Positions 9,517 through 18,905 of a stretch of 63,370 bases of DNA are shown here, piece after piece; positions within the stretch are counted from its first letter, which is position 1, and every line of letters starts with the position of its first letter. Source of the stretch: Oscillospiraceae bacterium (GTDB lineage: Bacteria > Bacillota > Clostridia > WRLR01); assembly GCA_009777515.1 (NCBI GenBank), contig WRLR01000007.1:1-63370 (forward strand), read 5' to 3'. Below the pieces are notes generated by a model, which saw only the letters and a program-made list of their open reading frames with translations, was not told the origin of the DNA and searched no databases. The translations under genes were made by a program, and so were the position numbers.

Positions 9517-9616
9517 GTAACCCAAACTGCAGCCCATACTGCAGTCCATACTGTAACCCAAACTGCAGTCCAAACTGCAGCCCATACTGCAGTCCATACT
9601 GTAACCCAAACTGCAG
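9517..9616. repeat. 12-bp minisatellite of ACTGCAGYCCAW units
   Basis: About eight units of 12 bases are arranged as a 36-base and a 48-base higher-order block, each starting GTAACCCAAACTGCAG. It lies in the promoter region of the beta-helix gene. There are no unique spacers, so this is not CRISPR. Confidence 0.88.
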
Positions 9617-9620
9617 GATA

Positions 9621-9660
9621 GCAGTCAAGCAGTCAAGCAGTCAAGCAATCAAACAGCCAA
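9621..9660. repeat. 8-bp tandem repeat GCAGTCAA, five units
   Basis: Three perfect and two degenerate copies of GCAGTCAA directly follow the 12-bp minisatellite and end four bases before the stop of the DNA glycosylase gene. Confidence 0.85.
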
Positions 9661-9663
9661 GCC

Positions 9664-10338
9664 TTATTTGCTAATCGCACAATCTCTCATTTCCGGGATC
9701 GCGCCGCCCGCGATTGCCCATAGATACAAGCTGGCAACAGAGCCATACGGCGTATACCTGCGCCGGTATTTTTCAAATAACTCCCGTGTGATTTTTTTTC
9801 GACGATACAACATACGCATCCCGCGTACGATAGCAAGGTCGCCAAAACTCAGTATATCCGGGCGTTGCATGGAGAACAACATCAACATCTCCGCCGTCCA
9901 TGCTCCGATGCCGTCGAGCCGGATAAGTTCCGCGCAAACTTCCGCGTCGGATTTTGAATGCAGGCCGGCGATGTCCAGCCTGCCGTCCGCCACCTGTTCG
10001 GCGACGCCCCGGATATAAGCGGCCTTTTTGAACGTGATGCCGCAACTTTGAAGCTCGGCGTCTGCACAGGCGAGTATGGCATGTGGCGTTATTTCACCGA
10101 GATTGTCTTTCATCCTCTGCCAGATCGTCGCCTGGGCCTTAGAGGATATTTGCTGACCGACCATTGAGTTTACAAGGGCGGAAAATAAATCAGGGTTGAC
10201 CGTGCGCCGTATAGGCCCGATCATATCGATAGCCGCCCCCAGCACCTTGTCCCGTCTTTTCAAATATGCCGTTTCAACGTCCCCATAAACATAAATATCC
10301 AACCCAAAGCCCCCATCAATTAATAATAAATAACCCAT
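9664..10338 (-). CDS. DNA-3-methyladenine glycosylase II (AlkA/HhH-GPD family)
   Basis: Base-excision repair enzyme that removes alkylated bases. The family core is clear: SALVNSMVGQQISSKAQATI in the N-terminal half; the helix-hairpin-helix LIRLDGIGAWTAEMLMLF; then RPDILSFGDLAIVRGM, where the aspartate of GDLAI is the expected catalytic residue. No iron-sulfur cysteine cluster is present, as usual for the AlkA group. An ATG at 10404 is in frame but has no ribosome binding site, and a TATTATACT promoter-like box lies just downstream of it. The ATG at 10338 has GGTGGGG upstream, and conserved residues begin soon after it, so I prefer it. Single-gene unit. Confidence 0.9.
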   Translation of the reverse strand: MGYLLLIDGGFGLDIYVYGDVETAYLKRRDKVLGAAIDMIGPIRRTVNPDLFSALVNSMVGQQISSKAQATIWQRMKDNLGEITPHAILACADAELQSCGITFKKAAYIRGVAEQVADGRLDIAGLHSKSDAEVCAELIRLDGIGAWTAEMLMLFSMQRPDILSFGDLAIVRGMRMLYRRKKITRELFEKYRRRYTPYGSVASLYLWAIAGGAIPEMRDCAISK

Positions 10339-10607
10339 AGACCCCACCAATAAATAATAACCAACCCTTAACCTCTGATCAATACAATGTAGTATAATAG
10401 ACATTATTTTATTTATGTGTTTTTATTTTATAATAATATAAAATAATTATTGACATCTAGGTATTATTGTAAAATAATTAAACATAAAAAGCTTAGATAT
10501 AACAGAGTATTAAACCGGCGAATCGTATATAAAAACGTTGAGATATATCATTGAAACAGTTAATGCCAATATAGTATAAATTAATTAAAATGAAAGGTGT
10601 AAACAAA

Positions 10608-11699
10608 ATGGCTATAAAATTTGAGAAGAAGATGTTGGATATTCGCAGATTTGAAGCAGCTTGTGTTTTTGATGTTAATAATGATGGTGTTCTCGACATA
10701 GTGTGCGGTGAATATTGGTATGAAGGCCCTAAGTTTGAAAAATTACATCGTATATGCCATATTGGGCGATCGGATGATTGTTTTTATGATTTTAGTGATT
10801 ACGGCATGGATGTAGATGGCGATGGATTTATTGATATTATTACAGGGTCGTGGCATGAAAAAAATATTAGTTGGAGAAAAAACCCAGGTAATGATAATGA
10901 TCTTTGGATCGAACATTTAATTGACAATCCTGGATTTGTAGAAACCATTAGATTTATTGATATAGATGGTTGTGGTTTTCCGGAAGTAATTCCTAATACT
11001 CCTGAAAACCCACAACATATTTACAAGCTTGATAGGAATGAGTCAGGAAAAGGTACAGGGCTCTTTAAAAAATATATTATATCGTCCGGAAAAAGCAGGC
11101 ATGGTATGGGTTTTGGTGATATTAACAATGATGGCAAGATTGATATTATTCTCTCAAACGGATGGTTAGAGCAACCGGTTGATGGACCGTATAACAGTGA
11201 ATGGATTTTTCATGACGAAGGTTTTGATTTTGGATCAGCAAGTGTTCCAATACTATCACTAGATATAACCGGCAATGGATTGCTTGATTTAATCGTAGGG
11301 AAAGCTCATGATTATGGCTTGGCCTGGTATGAACAGATCATATCTTCCGATAATAAGCGAAAATGGGTCATACATGATATTGATAATACTGTATCGCAAT
11401 ATCATGATATGTGCCTTGCAGACATAGATAATGACGGCGAGCCTGAACTTATTACCGGCAAACGATATTGGGCGCATAAAGATAAAGATCCCGGTTCATA
11501 TGATCCGCTTGGACTTTATTATTTCAAGATTAATAAAGGAAAATTTGAAAAGCATGTCATTGATTATGGCAGAGTATGCGAGGCCTCAGGATGCGGGATT
11601 TATATGTGGATTGCTGACTTAGATGGAAACGGATTGCTCGATATTGTCGCTCCAGGTAATGATGGTTTGTTTTTATTTAAGAATCTTGGAAACATATAA
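10608..11699 (+). CDS. VCBS/FG-GAP repeat (beta-propeller) protein without signal peptide
   Basis: The protein holds seven calcium-loop repeats of the type DxDxDGxxD: DVNNDGVLDI, DVDGDGFIDI, DIDGCGFPEV, DINNDGKIDI, DITGNGLLDL, DIDNDGEPEL and DLDGNGLLDI. They are spaced about 50 residues apart, as expected for a seven-bladed propeller that fills the whole 363-residue chain. Such proteins are usually secreted, but here there is no signal peptide. I chose ATG 10608 because AAAGGTG lies eight bases upstream; ATG 10590 has no site. It begins the AT-rich section of the window and is followed by peptidase E, probably in one operon. Its role is unknown; carbohydrate or protein binding is plausible. 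Confidence 0.8.
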   Translation: MAIKFEKKMLDIRRFEAACVFDVNNDGVLDIVCGEYWYEGPKFEKLHRICHIGRSDDCFYDFSDYGMDVDGDGFIDIITGSWHEKNISWRKNPGNDNDLWIEHLIDNPGFVETIRFIDIDGCGFPEVIPNTPENPQHIYKLDRNESGKGTGLFKKYIISSGKSRHGMGFGDINNDGKIDIILSNGWLEQPVDGPYNSEWIFHDEGFDFGSASVPILSLDITGNGLLDLIVGKAHDYGLAWYEQIISSDNKRKWVIHDIDNTVSQYHDMCLADIDNDGEPELITGKRYWAHKDKDPGSYDPLGLYYFKINKGKFEKHVIDYGRVCEASGCGIYMWIADLDGNGLLDIVAPGNDGLFLFKNLGNI

Positions 11700-11732
11700 A
11701 TGTAATGGCATTTGCATATCGGTGTAGAACAA

Positions 11733-12371
11733 ATGAAATTATTGTTATCAGGCGGAGGGGACTCTAACAATATAACGCATATTGATGAATTTTTTGCTAG
11801 CCAAATCGACATGCAAAAATCTGTATTGTATATTCCAGTTGCATGGGAAGATGACCCTACGTATACAGAATGTTTTTATTGGTTTAGCAATACATACCAT
11901 TCGTATGGAATTAAAAATATTGAAATGTGTATAAATTTAAAATATGCATCTAACTTAAGCCAATACTCCGCAATTTATATTGGCGGGGGGAATACCTTTA
12001 AATTATTAAAAGAGATAAAGGAAAGCCGATTCGATATTAAATTGATAGAATATTTGAGCAATAGTGGTTTTGTTTACGGCGGCTCTGCGGGAAGTATTAT
12101 TTTCGGGAAAGATATAATTCACGCTGCAATTAATGATGAAAACACAGTAGGGTTAGTAGATTCAAGCGGTATTAATTTAGTTAAAGGTTATAACATCTGT
12201 TGTCATTATGATGAAACAGATGGCACTAACATTAGTTATATACAAAGTAAAATTAAAGACCACTCTAAACCAACTGACATTACGATAGCTTTGCCAGAAA
12301 ATTGTGCTATTTATGTAGAAAATGATACTATTACATTTTTAGGAAGCGGAGCGGTATTATTTGTTATTTGA
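11733..12371 (+). CDS. Peptidase E-like protein (S51 family)
   Basis: Cytoplasmic serine peptidase fold; family members cleave Asp-X dipeptides or act in cyanophycin or other isopeptide breakdown. The nucleophile elbow GGSAGS is present (around residue 125), and the upstream IYIGGGNTFKLL loop is typical of the family. The chain is about 212 residues, the normal length. A TTG at 11712 is in frame, but the ATG at 11733 with GGTG eight bases upstream fits the family N-terminus MKLLLSGGG. It lies 33 bases downstream of the propeller gene on the same strand and is convergent with the Opp-type operon. Whether it processes peptides related to that transporter is unknown. Confidence 0.85.
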   Translation: MKLLLSGGGDSNNITHIDEFFASQIDMQKSVLYIPVAWEDDPTYTECFYWFSNTYHSYGIKNIEMCINLKYASNLSQYSAIYIGGGNTFKLLKEIKESRFDIKLIEYLSNSGFVYGGSAGSIIFGKDIIHAAINDENTVGLVDSSGINLVKGYNICCHYDETDGTNISYIQSKIKDHSKPTDITIALPENCAIYVENDTITFLGSGAVLFVI

Positions 12372-12406
12372 CCATTACATTAACTTTTGTTCATTTTAAC
12401 TAAATA

Positions 12407-13579
12407 TTATGAATACGGGTCAGCTGCGTCCCTAAGTCCGTCTCCGAGGAAATTGAAGCCCATTACAGTTATAATGATAAATATACTGGGGATCAAAGTC
12501 CAAGGATAAAGCGCGATATTTCGAATATTTTGGGCATCTGCAAGCAAGACGCCCCAACTGATAACGGGCGGTTGCAACCCAATGCCTAAAAATGACAAAC
12601 TTGTTTCACCCAAGATCATTCCCGGTACAGATAAAGTAAGCGTAGCTATTAAATGACTGGCAAACATAGGCACCATATGACGTATAATTACCCGCATACT
12701 GGAAGCGCCGGAAACTATTGCAGATTTGACAAAATCTTCGGTTCTTAACGACATAAACTTTCCTCGGACTGTACGAGCGAGACCGGTCCATCCCACAAGA
12801 GATAATATAAGCACAATAACAAAATATGTCCGCATGACAGACCAGCTGGACGGTATAGCTGCGGCTAAAGCCATCCAGAGGGGTAAAGTCGGTATGCTAA
12901 TGATAAAATCGATCATGCGCTGGATAAATGAATCGATGATCCCGCCGAAAAACGCCGAGACGCCCCCCAATACGACGCCGATGATAAAACTGGAAATAAC
13001 CCCTACGAAACCGATGGTGCTGCTCACCCTAGTGCCGGTGATAACCCTGGAAAACAAGTCTCTCCCTAGCCTGTCGGTGCCAAATAAATTAAGAGATCCA
13101 TCGCCTTCAACACCAAACAAATGGATGTCGCCCTCAAACAAGCCTAAATACTTATATGTGTCACCACGGGTAAAAAAACGAACATTGTATATAATGTCCC
13201 TATCTTCTATGAACATGGGTTTATATGTTACCTCGTCATAAGACTGCACGCGGCCATATACAAACGGTGACCGTATACGCTCGCCGTCCCATATGTGGAT
13301 AAAATGTGGTGGCGCGTTGAGAAGATTTTCGTTAACGAGGTTTGGATCATAAGGTGATACAATTTCGCATGTCAATGCCAAAACATAAATAAATATCAAC
13401 ATAAAAAAGCCTGCGATAGCCATCTTGTTCTTTTTAAACCGAATCATCATAAGTTGCAATTGCGAATAGCCTTCAAAGTCCTTGGATAATCGCTCGATGC
13501 TTTTATTTTCGGCTATCCTCCGCAGGCGCATTTCTTTTTTTACTTCGCGCTTTTTTTTGAAATTAGTTATAAAGTTCAT
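12407..13579 (-). CDS. Opp/Dpp-type ABC transporter permease (OppC/DppC family)
   Basis: Inner-membrane permease of the ABC importer encoded at 12.4-18.9 kb. It has an extended cytoplasmic N-terminus of about 50 mostly charged residues, then a first membrane segment (IAGFFMLIFIYVLALT) and a large extracytoplasmic loop. The BPD_transp_1 domain follows; its EAA-like loop is near residues 290-300 (SGASSMRVIIRHMVP). LFGTDRLGRDLFSRV before the domain is typical of DppC. Start ATG 13579 has AAGGGG upstream, and the gene begins three bases after the OppB-type gene, so the two are translationally close. Members of this family import peptides, but in anaerobes such sets with large solute-binding proteins often import oligosaccharides. 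Confidence 0.93.
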   Translation of the reverse strand: MNFITNFKKKREVKKEMRLRRIAENKSIERLSKDFEGYSQLQLMMIRFKKNKMAIAGFFMLIFIYVLALTCEIVSPYDPNLVNENLLNAPPHFIHIWDGERIRSPFVYGRVQSYDEVTYKPMFIEDRDIIYNVRFFTRGDTYKYLGLFEGDIHLFGVEGDGSLNLFGTDRLGRDLFSRVITGTRVSSTIGFVGVISSFIIGVVLGGVSAFFGGIIDSFIQRMIDFIISIPTLPLWMALAAAIPSSWSVMRTYFVIVLILSLVGWTGLARTVRGKFMSLRTEDFVKSAIVSGASSMRVIIRHMVPMFASHLIATLTLSVPGMILGETSLSFLGIGLQPPVISWGVLLADAQNIRNIALYPWTLIPSIFIIITVMGFNFLGDGLRDAADPYS

Positions 13580-13582
13580 TTA

Positions 13583-14578
13583 TTACCCCTTCCCTATGGC
13601 GTCTCTAATGCGTGGATCAGTAAGTGCAAGCAAGACATCCGAGATAACTGTTCCGATAACAGTTAAGATACACAATACAAGGAGTATGGAACCTGCCAGG
13701 AACATATCCTGGCTTCGAAGGGAAGACTGCAGCAATGGGGCTAATGTGGGGAGGCCCATGACTATTGCCAATAGGGTTTGCCCCGAGATCAGCCCAGGTA
13801 GCATCCATCCAACGGTGCTAATAAAGGGTATCAATGCGATACGAACCGGATATTTTATAAGAAGCCTTCGGTTCGGCACGCCTTTTGCCCTGGCGGCTTG
13901 GACATAAGGCTTTCCTAATTCGTCCAGGAGGTTGGCGCGGAAGGTTTTAAACAACCCCGCCGTCCCTGTTATTACTATAATTAGATACGGCATCCACATA
14001 TGCTGTAATATGCTTGCAAATTTTGCCCAGCTCATCGGCTGGCCTGTAAACTCGATCGCGAACATACCGCTAAGGAATTTGCCCGAAGCGAGGAAATACA
14101 CCCACATAAAAACAATGGCCAATAGAAAATTGGGGATCGACATGCCCAAAAAACTGATTGACGTAAACACATAGTCCGATGTGGAATATTGGTGTGTTGC
14201 AGAGTAATAACCCAAGGGAAAGGCCACTAGCCAAATCAAAATCAGTGAAGTTATGGATAATATTATCGTGTTGCCCAATCGTTCGGCAATCAAGTCATTA
14301 ACAGGCCGGTTCCATGAAAATGAATAACCAAGGTTGCCTTGCAAGACATTGCCTATCCACCGAAAATACTGAACATATATCGGCTGGCCCAAGCCATATC
14401 GAGCTTCCAATTCCTTAATTTCTTCGTCCAAAACGATAACACCGGAAGAACGCAGATTATTTACGTATGTAGATAAAAAATCTCCCGGTGGTAAGTTGAT
14501 GACAATAAACGTTACCATTGAAAGCAATATAATTAACGGAATCAATTGCAAGGTACGTTTAATCGCAAACCTGAGCAT
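13583..14578 (-). CDS. Opp/Dpp-type ABC transporter permease (OppB/DppB family)
   Basis: The 331-residue permease opens with a membrane segment (LIPLIILLSMVTFIVINLP) followed by the family motif PPGDFLS. It contains the usual six membrane segments and the EAA loop AARAKGVPNRRLLIKYPVR near residue 245. It partners with the OppC-type protein to form the transmembrane channel. The ribosome site AGGAAGGTG lies five bases before ATG 14578. Part of the minus-strand transport operon running from the solute-binding protein at 18.9 kb. Confidence 0.93.
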   Translation of the reverse strand: MLRFAIKRTLQLIPLIILLSMVTFIVINLPPGDFLSTYVNNLRSSGVIVLDEEIKELEARYGLGQPIYVQYFRWIGNVLQGNLGYSFSWNRPVNDLIAERLGNTIILSITSLILIWLVAFPLGYYSATHQYSTSDYVFTSISFLGMSIPNFLLAIVFMWVYFLASGKFLSGMFAIEFTGQPMSWAKFASILQHMWMPYLIIVITGTAGLFKTFRANLLDELGKPYVQAARAKGVPNRRLLIKYPVRIALIPFISTVGWMLPGLISGQTLLAIVMGLPTLAPLLQSSLRSQDMFLAGSILLVLCILTVIGTVISDVLLALTDPRIRDAIGKG

Positions 14579-14650
14579 TTGTTCACCTTCCTGTCTTAGT
14601 TACTATAAGCCAAAGGTTAATAGCTATTAAAACTTATGTAGTATTTATCA

Positions 14651-15694
14651 TCATACGCCTTTAAGCGCTAGTTCATTCGAACGGAGACATGCGCTCATAT
14701 GCGTAAGGCTATCATCGACGCGACAGAGGGATTGTTTCCAATTTTTACAATCTTCAATCGCATATTGACAACGGGGATGAAAATAACAGCCGGAAGGTGG
14801 GTTTGACGGATCCGGCACTTCGCCCATAACGATATTTTTTCGGGCGGTTTTATCTGCTACAAGCCGCGGGACTGAACCTAATAAAGCTTCCGTATAAGGA
14901 TGCTTCGGATTTGTAAATAAATCGTCTGTTTCACCAATTTCGACTATTTTCCCAACATACATCACAATGACCCGGTCTGAAATATGTTTGACAGTCGACA
15001 AATCGTGGGCTATAAATAAATAGCTCATATCAAATTCAGGTTTCAGCGCTTCCAACAATTCTAGTATTTGGGCTTGGACCGATACGTCCAGAGATGAAAC
15101 CGCTTCATCGCAAATCATCAGTTGCGGGTTTAAAGACAAAGCTTTGGCAATACTGATCCGTTGACGTTGGCCACCGGAAAAAGCATGGGGATAACGGTTC
15201 ATATAGTTCGGGCTCAGGCCTACTTTTTCCATAAGACCGGCTACGACATCATCTATTTCAGACTTGGGGCATCTATTATATATCATAAGGGGTTCGGAAA
15301 TAATTGTGCGCGCCGTCATTCGCGGATTCAACGAGGAGTATGGATCCTGGAACACCATTTGCAAATTCTTCCGAATATTGTGTAATTCCTGTGTTGTTGC
15401 TTTAGCTATGTCTACCGCTTCCCGATCCGTTTGTATGTGGAATATGGCCTTGCCTCCGGTAGGATCGAGGAGGCGTGTCAGGCAATTACCGACTGTTGAT
15501 TTTCCGCAACCTGACTCTCCGACAAGTCCCACGGTTTCACCTCTTTTAATATTAAAAGACACGTCGTCAACGGCTTTGACATAACGCTGTATACGGTTAA
15601 AGAAACCTTTTCTTATTGGAAAAAACATACTGAGGTTTTCAACTTCCAGCAACATGTCGTTTGCCGGCGGACGATTTTGTGTAATTGTCGTCAT
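14651..15694 (-). CDS. Opp/Dpp-type ABC transporter ATPase (OppF/DppF family)
   Basis: Cytoplasmic ATPase subunit. Walker A GESGCGKST, signature FSGGQRQRISIAKAL and Walker B LMICDEAVSSLDV are all intact. The C-terminal oligopeptide-transporter extension with conserved cysteines (CYFHPRCQYAIEDC) is present; in this family these residues bind an iron-sulfur cluster. The length of 347 residues is normal. It follows the OppD-type gene by 16 bases and precedes the permease genes by 72 bases. It forms a heterodimer with the OppD-type ATPase. Confidence 0.95.
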   Translation of the reverse strand: MTTITQNRPPANDMLLEVENLSMFFPIRKGFFNRIQRYVKAVDDVSFNIKRGETVGLVGESGCGKSTVGNCLTRLLDPTGGKAIFHIQTDREAVDIAKATTQELHNIRKNLQMVFQDPYSSLNPRMTARTIISEPLMIYNRCPKSEIDDVVAGLMEKVGLSPNYMNRYPHAFSGGQRQRISIAKALSLNPQLMICDEAVSSLDVSVQAQILELLEALKPEFDMSYLFIAHDLSTVKHISDRVIVMYVGKIVEIGETDDLFTNPKHPYTEALLGSVPRLVADKTARKNIVMGEVPDPSNPPSGCYFHPRCQYAIEDCKNWKQSLCRVDDSLTHMSACLRSNELALKGV

Positions 15695-15710
15695 TATGCT
15701 GTCCCTTCTT

Positions 15711-16715
15711 TCACCGACTTTTCAATAATGTATCCCACATATGGCAGCTTACACGATGGGAGGGCGAGATCATAGTTTCTGTTGGAAGAGTAGTGTTACA
15801 CAAACCTTCCTCACCATATGAGCAGCGGGGGTAAAAAGGGCATCCCTCTAACATATTATATGCCTGCGGTACTGTGCCTTGGATATAATCTAGTTTCGTC
15901 CCCCTTTTATCAGTGATTTGCGGTATCGATTTAAATAAGCCTCGAGTATAAGGATGGACAGGGTTTTCTAGCAATTCCTTCGTAGAAGCGGCTTCGACAA
16001 TTCTGCCCCAGTACATTACTGCTACGTTGTCGCATGTTTCGGCAATTATGCCGAAATTATGGTTGATCATGAGGATCGACATACCCATTTCGGCTTGCAA
16101 CTCTAAAATCAAGTTCAATATCTGAGCCTGGACCGTAACGTCAAGTGATGTAGTAGGTTCATCCGCAATCAACATCCTGGGGCTGCTTGCCAATGCCATA
16201 GCAATCATGGCGCGTTGACGCATTCCCCCTGACATTTGATAAGGGTATTCATCTATCCTGCTTTCCGGGCTGGCTATACGTACGCGTTTTAAAAGGTCTA
16301 CCGCGTAATTGCGATATTCCGATTTTGGGATATTTGCGTGTAATTTAATCGCTTCAATGATTTGGTTGCCGATAGTATACACTGGGCAAAAGGAAGTCAT
16401 CGGCTCCTGGAAAATCATCGTGATATCCCGTCCGCGAATTAATGTCAGACGTTTATCATCTGGTTCAAGGGAGGCAATATCAAATATGCCTTCTTTGCAA
16501 TTATATATAATAGTCCCGGTCTCTATCCACCCATTGGGGGGAAGAATGCGCATAATGGCATTGGCCGAGACGCTTTTGCCGCAACCGGATTCGCCGACAA
16601 TACCCATGGTCTGCCCTATCGGTATATCGTAACTGATACCGTTGACAGCATATACTAAACCTTCATCTGTTCGGAACCGCACGCTTAGATTGTTTATTTC
16701 AATCAAATTATCCAA
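15711..16715 (-). CDS. Opp/Dpp-type ABC transporter ATPase (OppD/DppD family)
   Basis: Second ATPase subunit of the importer. Walker A GESGCGKSV, signature MSGGMRQRAMIAMAL and Walker B LIADEPTTSLDV are intact, as is the C-terminal cysteine region (CPFYPRCSYGEEGLC). The upstream in-frame TTG at 16739 touches the stem-loop that separates this gene from the solute-binding gene. The TTG at 16715 has GGAGAGGGA about nine bases upstream and starts directly before the conserved LIEINNLSV, so I use it. It is the second gene of the transport operon after the solute-binding protein. Confidence 0.94.
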   Translation of the reverse strand: MDNLIEINNLSVRFRTDEGLVYAVNGISYDIPIGQTMGIVGESGCGKSVSANAIMRILPPNGWIETGTIIYNCKEGIFDIASLEPDDKRLTLIRGRDITMIFQEPMTSFCPVYTIGNQIIEAIKLHANIPKSEYRNYAVDLLKRVRIASPESRIDEYPYQMSGGMRQRAMIAMALASSPRMLIADEPTTSLDVTVQAQILNLILELQAEMGMSILMINHNFGIIAETCDNVAVMYWGRIVEAASTKELLENPVHPYTRGLFKSIPQITDKRGTKLDYIQGTVPQAYNMLEGCPFYPRCSYGEEGLCNTTLPTETMISPSHRVSCHMWDTLLKSR

Positions 16716-16739
16716 TTTTATCCGTCCCTCTCCGAACAA

Positions 16740-16771
16740 GGGCTGAGTATCAAGTAACTAATACTCAGCCC
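16740..16771 (-). terminator. Intercistronic stem-loop between solute-binding protein and ATPase genes
   Basis: GGGCTGAGTAT (16740-16750) and ATACTCAGCCC (16761-16771) form a perfect 11-base-pair stem. On the minus strand it lies between the stop of the solute-binding gene and the start of the OppD-type gene. Such hairpins usually let the binding protein be expressed above the membrane components, by partial termination or by protecting the upstream mRNA. The tail (CTTG) is not a T-run in the operon direction, while the plus direction has CTTTT. Confidence 0.8.
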
Positions 16772-16790
16772 TTTTGCTTAACTTATTTCA

Positions 16791-18860
16791 TTATTTAAAA
16801 TAATATTGCGATGGGCGCCCATGGCCACCGTGGCCAAAACTCCAGTCCGCATGCAGAGGCGGCACATTCCCCATTCGATTGCTTACAATGTAAATTCCGG
16901 GCAAAATTGTGCCAATTCCTAATACATATAGATTCTCTTCATGTATGTCAAACATCTGTTTATATAGCTCGTTACGTTTGGCTTCGTCGATTTCCTTCGC
17001 GGCTTCCGCGCCCAAATCCCAAAGTTTTACAATTTCATCCGGGTAATCGTCAGGTTCAACTGCCTCTCTAGCTCCCACTGACTGGCGGTTTCTGATAAAA
17101 GCGTTTTGATAATAGGTCATCCAGCCTGTACCTCTAAAACCTGTATAATCGTTGATGTCATTTAGAGAACCGAATTGAAAACCTCCGCTCCCCCTCATCA
17201 TTGAACCTTCCCATTCATTGGCCGCCCCTCTTTCGCCCCAAAGCGCAGGTTCAAGGCTTCTAGCTGTAGCGTCTACGCCTGTTACTTTAATAGAATCTGC
17301 AACAGCAATGCCAAGATCCACGAAAGATTTGTCGTAGAGGGGAACGTCTATAACTACTCCCAGGGGCTCACCGTTTGACATTAAACGAATGCCTGCAGCG
17401 TTCCGCTGGTCAAGACCCATCTCGTCCAATAACGCATTTGCCTTGTCAAGATCATACTCAGTATAGGCCGACGACCATTTTTCGTCAAACCACGGCGAAC
17501 CGGGATATGGCGAGAAGTTCCTCGGTGTTGCTTTGACAGGGCCTACCGTTAATTGAGTGTTAATGATTAAATCACGGTTCATGGCGTGGGACATGGCTTT
17601 ACGGAACCTTGCATCACCGTACACAGCGCGTATTACCGGATCATCGTGCGCTATATTGAAATGCAAGTTTATAGCGCCAGACTCAATGATATCGAAAGAG
17701 CCGATGCTAAAATCTCCCGCTGCGGCGTTTTCAGCTAAAAATGGGTAGTACAAATAGGTTTCGGTAAAGACCGCCATTTGCATATCAATTTCACCCGCTG
17801 CCGCCCTCATCATAGTTATGTCTTCGCTCTCTACAATGTCGACCACAACGGAATCGATATATGGCAACTGGTTTCCCTCTGTATCCACCGCCCAGAAGTA
17901 TGGGTTTCTCTCGAAGCTCAGCGTGTTTGCGCCAGCGCCGTCATTTTGCAACACATAAGGCATCGTAGTGGGCAGCTCATTATTGATTTCAAAATTATTC
18001 CTGTCGTTAAAATACCGTACCCAATCGTCATGCCCGGCCTCTTTCGCCAAATCCTCCGCTTTATCGTTATAATCCGGATGGAACTGGGCCAAATATTGCT
18101 TCGGCAGGAAAAAAGCATTACCACCTACATGCCTGGAAAGATCGTATAATGCCAATGGGTTTGGCACGTTGTAAACAAGACTGAAAGTATATTCATCGTG
18201 TACAATTACATCCTGTACCTTAATAGGGGCAGTTTGCCATCCCGGGTTAATTTTTAGGTTGCTTTCCCGCGCTTCAAACCAAAACTGTACATGCTCTGTG
18301 GTTAATGGCGTACCATCGGACCATTTTATGCCTTCGCGCAATGTAAAAGTAAATGTGGTAGCATCATCGCTGATTATCGGTAAATCCACCACCAAGTTCG
18401 GCACGATTTCTGTTCTTTCCATGTCCCAAATGACCAAGTTACGGCCTTCGTAGGAAGTAAAACCTGCTAATGAATGTCCTCTCAGGCCAATGACTATTGT
18501 ATTTCGCCATGTGCCGCCATATTTTCCTACGGATTCATATGGAGTTACAACTAGCGGATTTTTAGGCAAGCGCTCATCTACCGGGGGCAGGTCGAGGCCA
18601 TCGAGTTTTGGCGCTTGTTTATATTGGGATGGCGCTTGCGTTGAACCGCTGCCGCTTGTTGCTTGCGCCGCTGTGGTCGCTGCCGCAGTCGCTGCCGCTG
18701 TCGTAGCAGCAGCAGTTGTAGCCGCTTCTGTTGCCGCCGCCACAGTTGTATTTTCCGCTGTGGTCGCCTGCGGGGTGCTGCTTGCGCAAGCAAACATTGA
18801 TGCTAACACCATAAATGTTGACAACAATAAGGCCATTGCTCTTATTATCTTTCTTTGCAT
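16791..18860 (-). CDS. Opp-type solute-binding lipoprotein (SBP family 5)
   Basis: The N-terminus is a lipoprotein signal: a charged MQRK start, a hydrophobic core, then MFAC with the lipidated cysteine near residue 25. An Ala/Thr-rich linker (about 28-75) spaces the domain from the membrane. The mature domain shows family-5 features: FTFTLREGIKWSDGTPLTTEHV near residue 175 and DARFRKAMSHAMNRD near 425. At 689 residues it is longer than typical peptide-binding OppA and resembles the versions that bind oligosaccharides in anaerobes. The start ATG 18860 has GGAGGG seven bases upstream. It is the first transport gene and follows the catabolic genes, so its ligand is probably what the three isomerases and two dehydrogenases degrade. 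Confidence 0.92.
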   Translation of the reverse strand: MQRKIIRAMALLLSTFMVLASMFACASSTPQATTAENTTVAAATEAATTAAATTAAATAAATTAAQATSGSGSTQAPSQYKQAPKLDGLDLPPVDERLPKNPLVVTPYESVGKYGGTWRNTIVIGLRGHSLAGFTSYEGRNLVIWDMERTEIVPNLVVDLPIISDDATTFTFTLREGIKWSDGTPLTTEHVQFWFEARESNLKINPGWQTAPIKVQDVIVHDEYTFSLVYNVPNPLALYDLSRHVGGNAFFLPKQYLAQFHPDYNDKAEDLAKEAGHDDWVRYFNDRNNFEINNELPTTMPYVLQNDGAGANTLSFERNPYFWAVDTEGNQLPYIDSVVVDIVESEDITMMRAAAGEIDMQMAVFTETYLYYPFLAENAAAGDFSIGSFDIIESGAINLHFNIAHDDPVIRAVYGDARFRKAMSHAMNRDLIINTQLTVGPVKATPRNFSPYPGSPWFDEKWSSAYTEYDLDKANALLDEMGLDQRNAAGIRLMSNGEPLGVVIDVPLYDKSFVDLGIAVADSIKVTGVDATARSLEPALWGERGAANEWEGSMMRGSGGFQFGSLNDINDYTGFRGTGWMTYYQNAFIRNRQSVGAREAVEPDDYPDEIVKLWDLGAEAAKEIDEAKRNELYKQMFDIHEENLYVLGIGTILPGIYIVSNRMGNVPPLHADWSFGHGGHGRPSQYYFK

Positions 18861-18905
18861 TGATTTTCCCTCCTAAAATATATTAAAATTCAACCTAATC
18901 GATCC

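Noticed and set aside
9517..9616. Possible CRISPR array
   Set aside because: Repeats are contiguous 12-bp units without unique spacers, and no cas gene is present.
10404..10404. ATG 10404 as start of the DNA glycosylase
   Set aside because: No ribosome site, the stretch is AT-rich and a promoter-like box lies downstream of it; the ATG at 10338 fits better.
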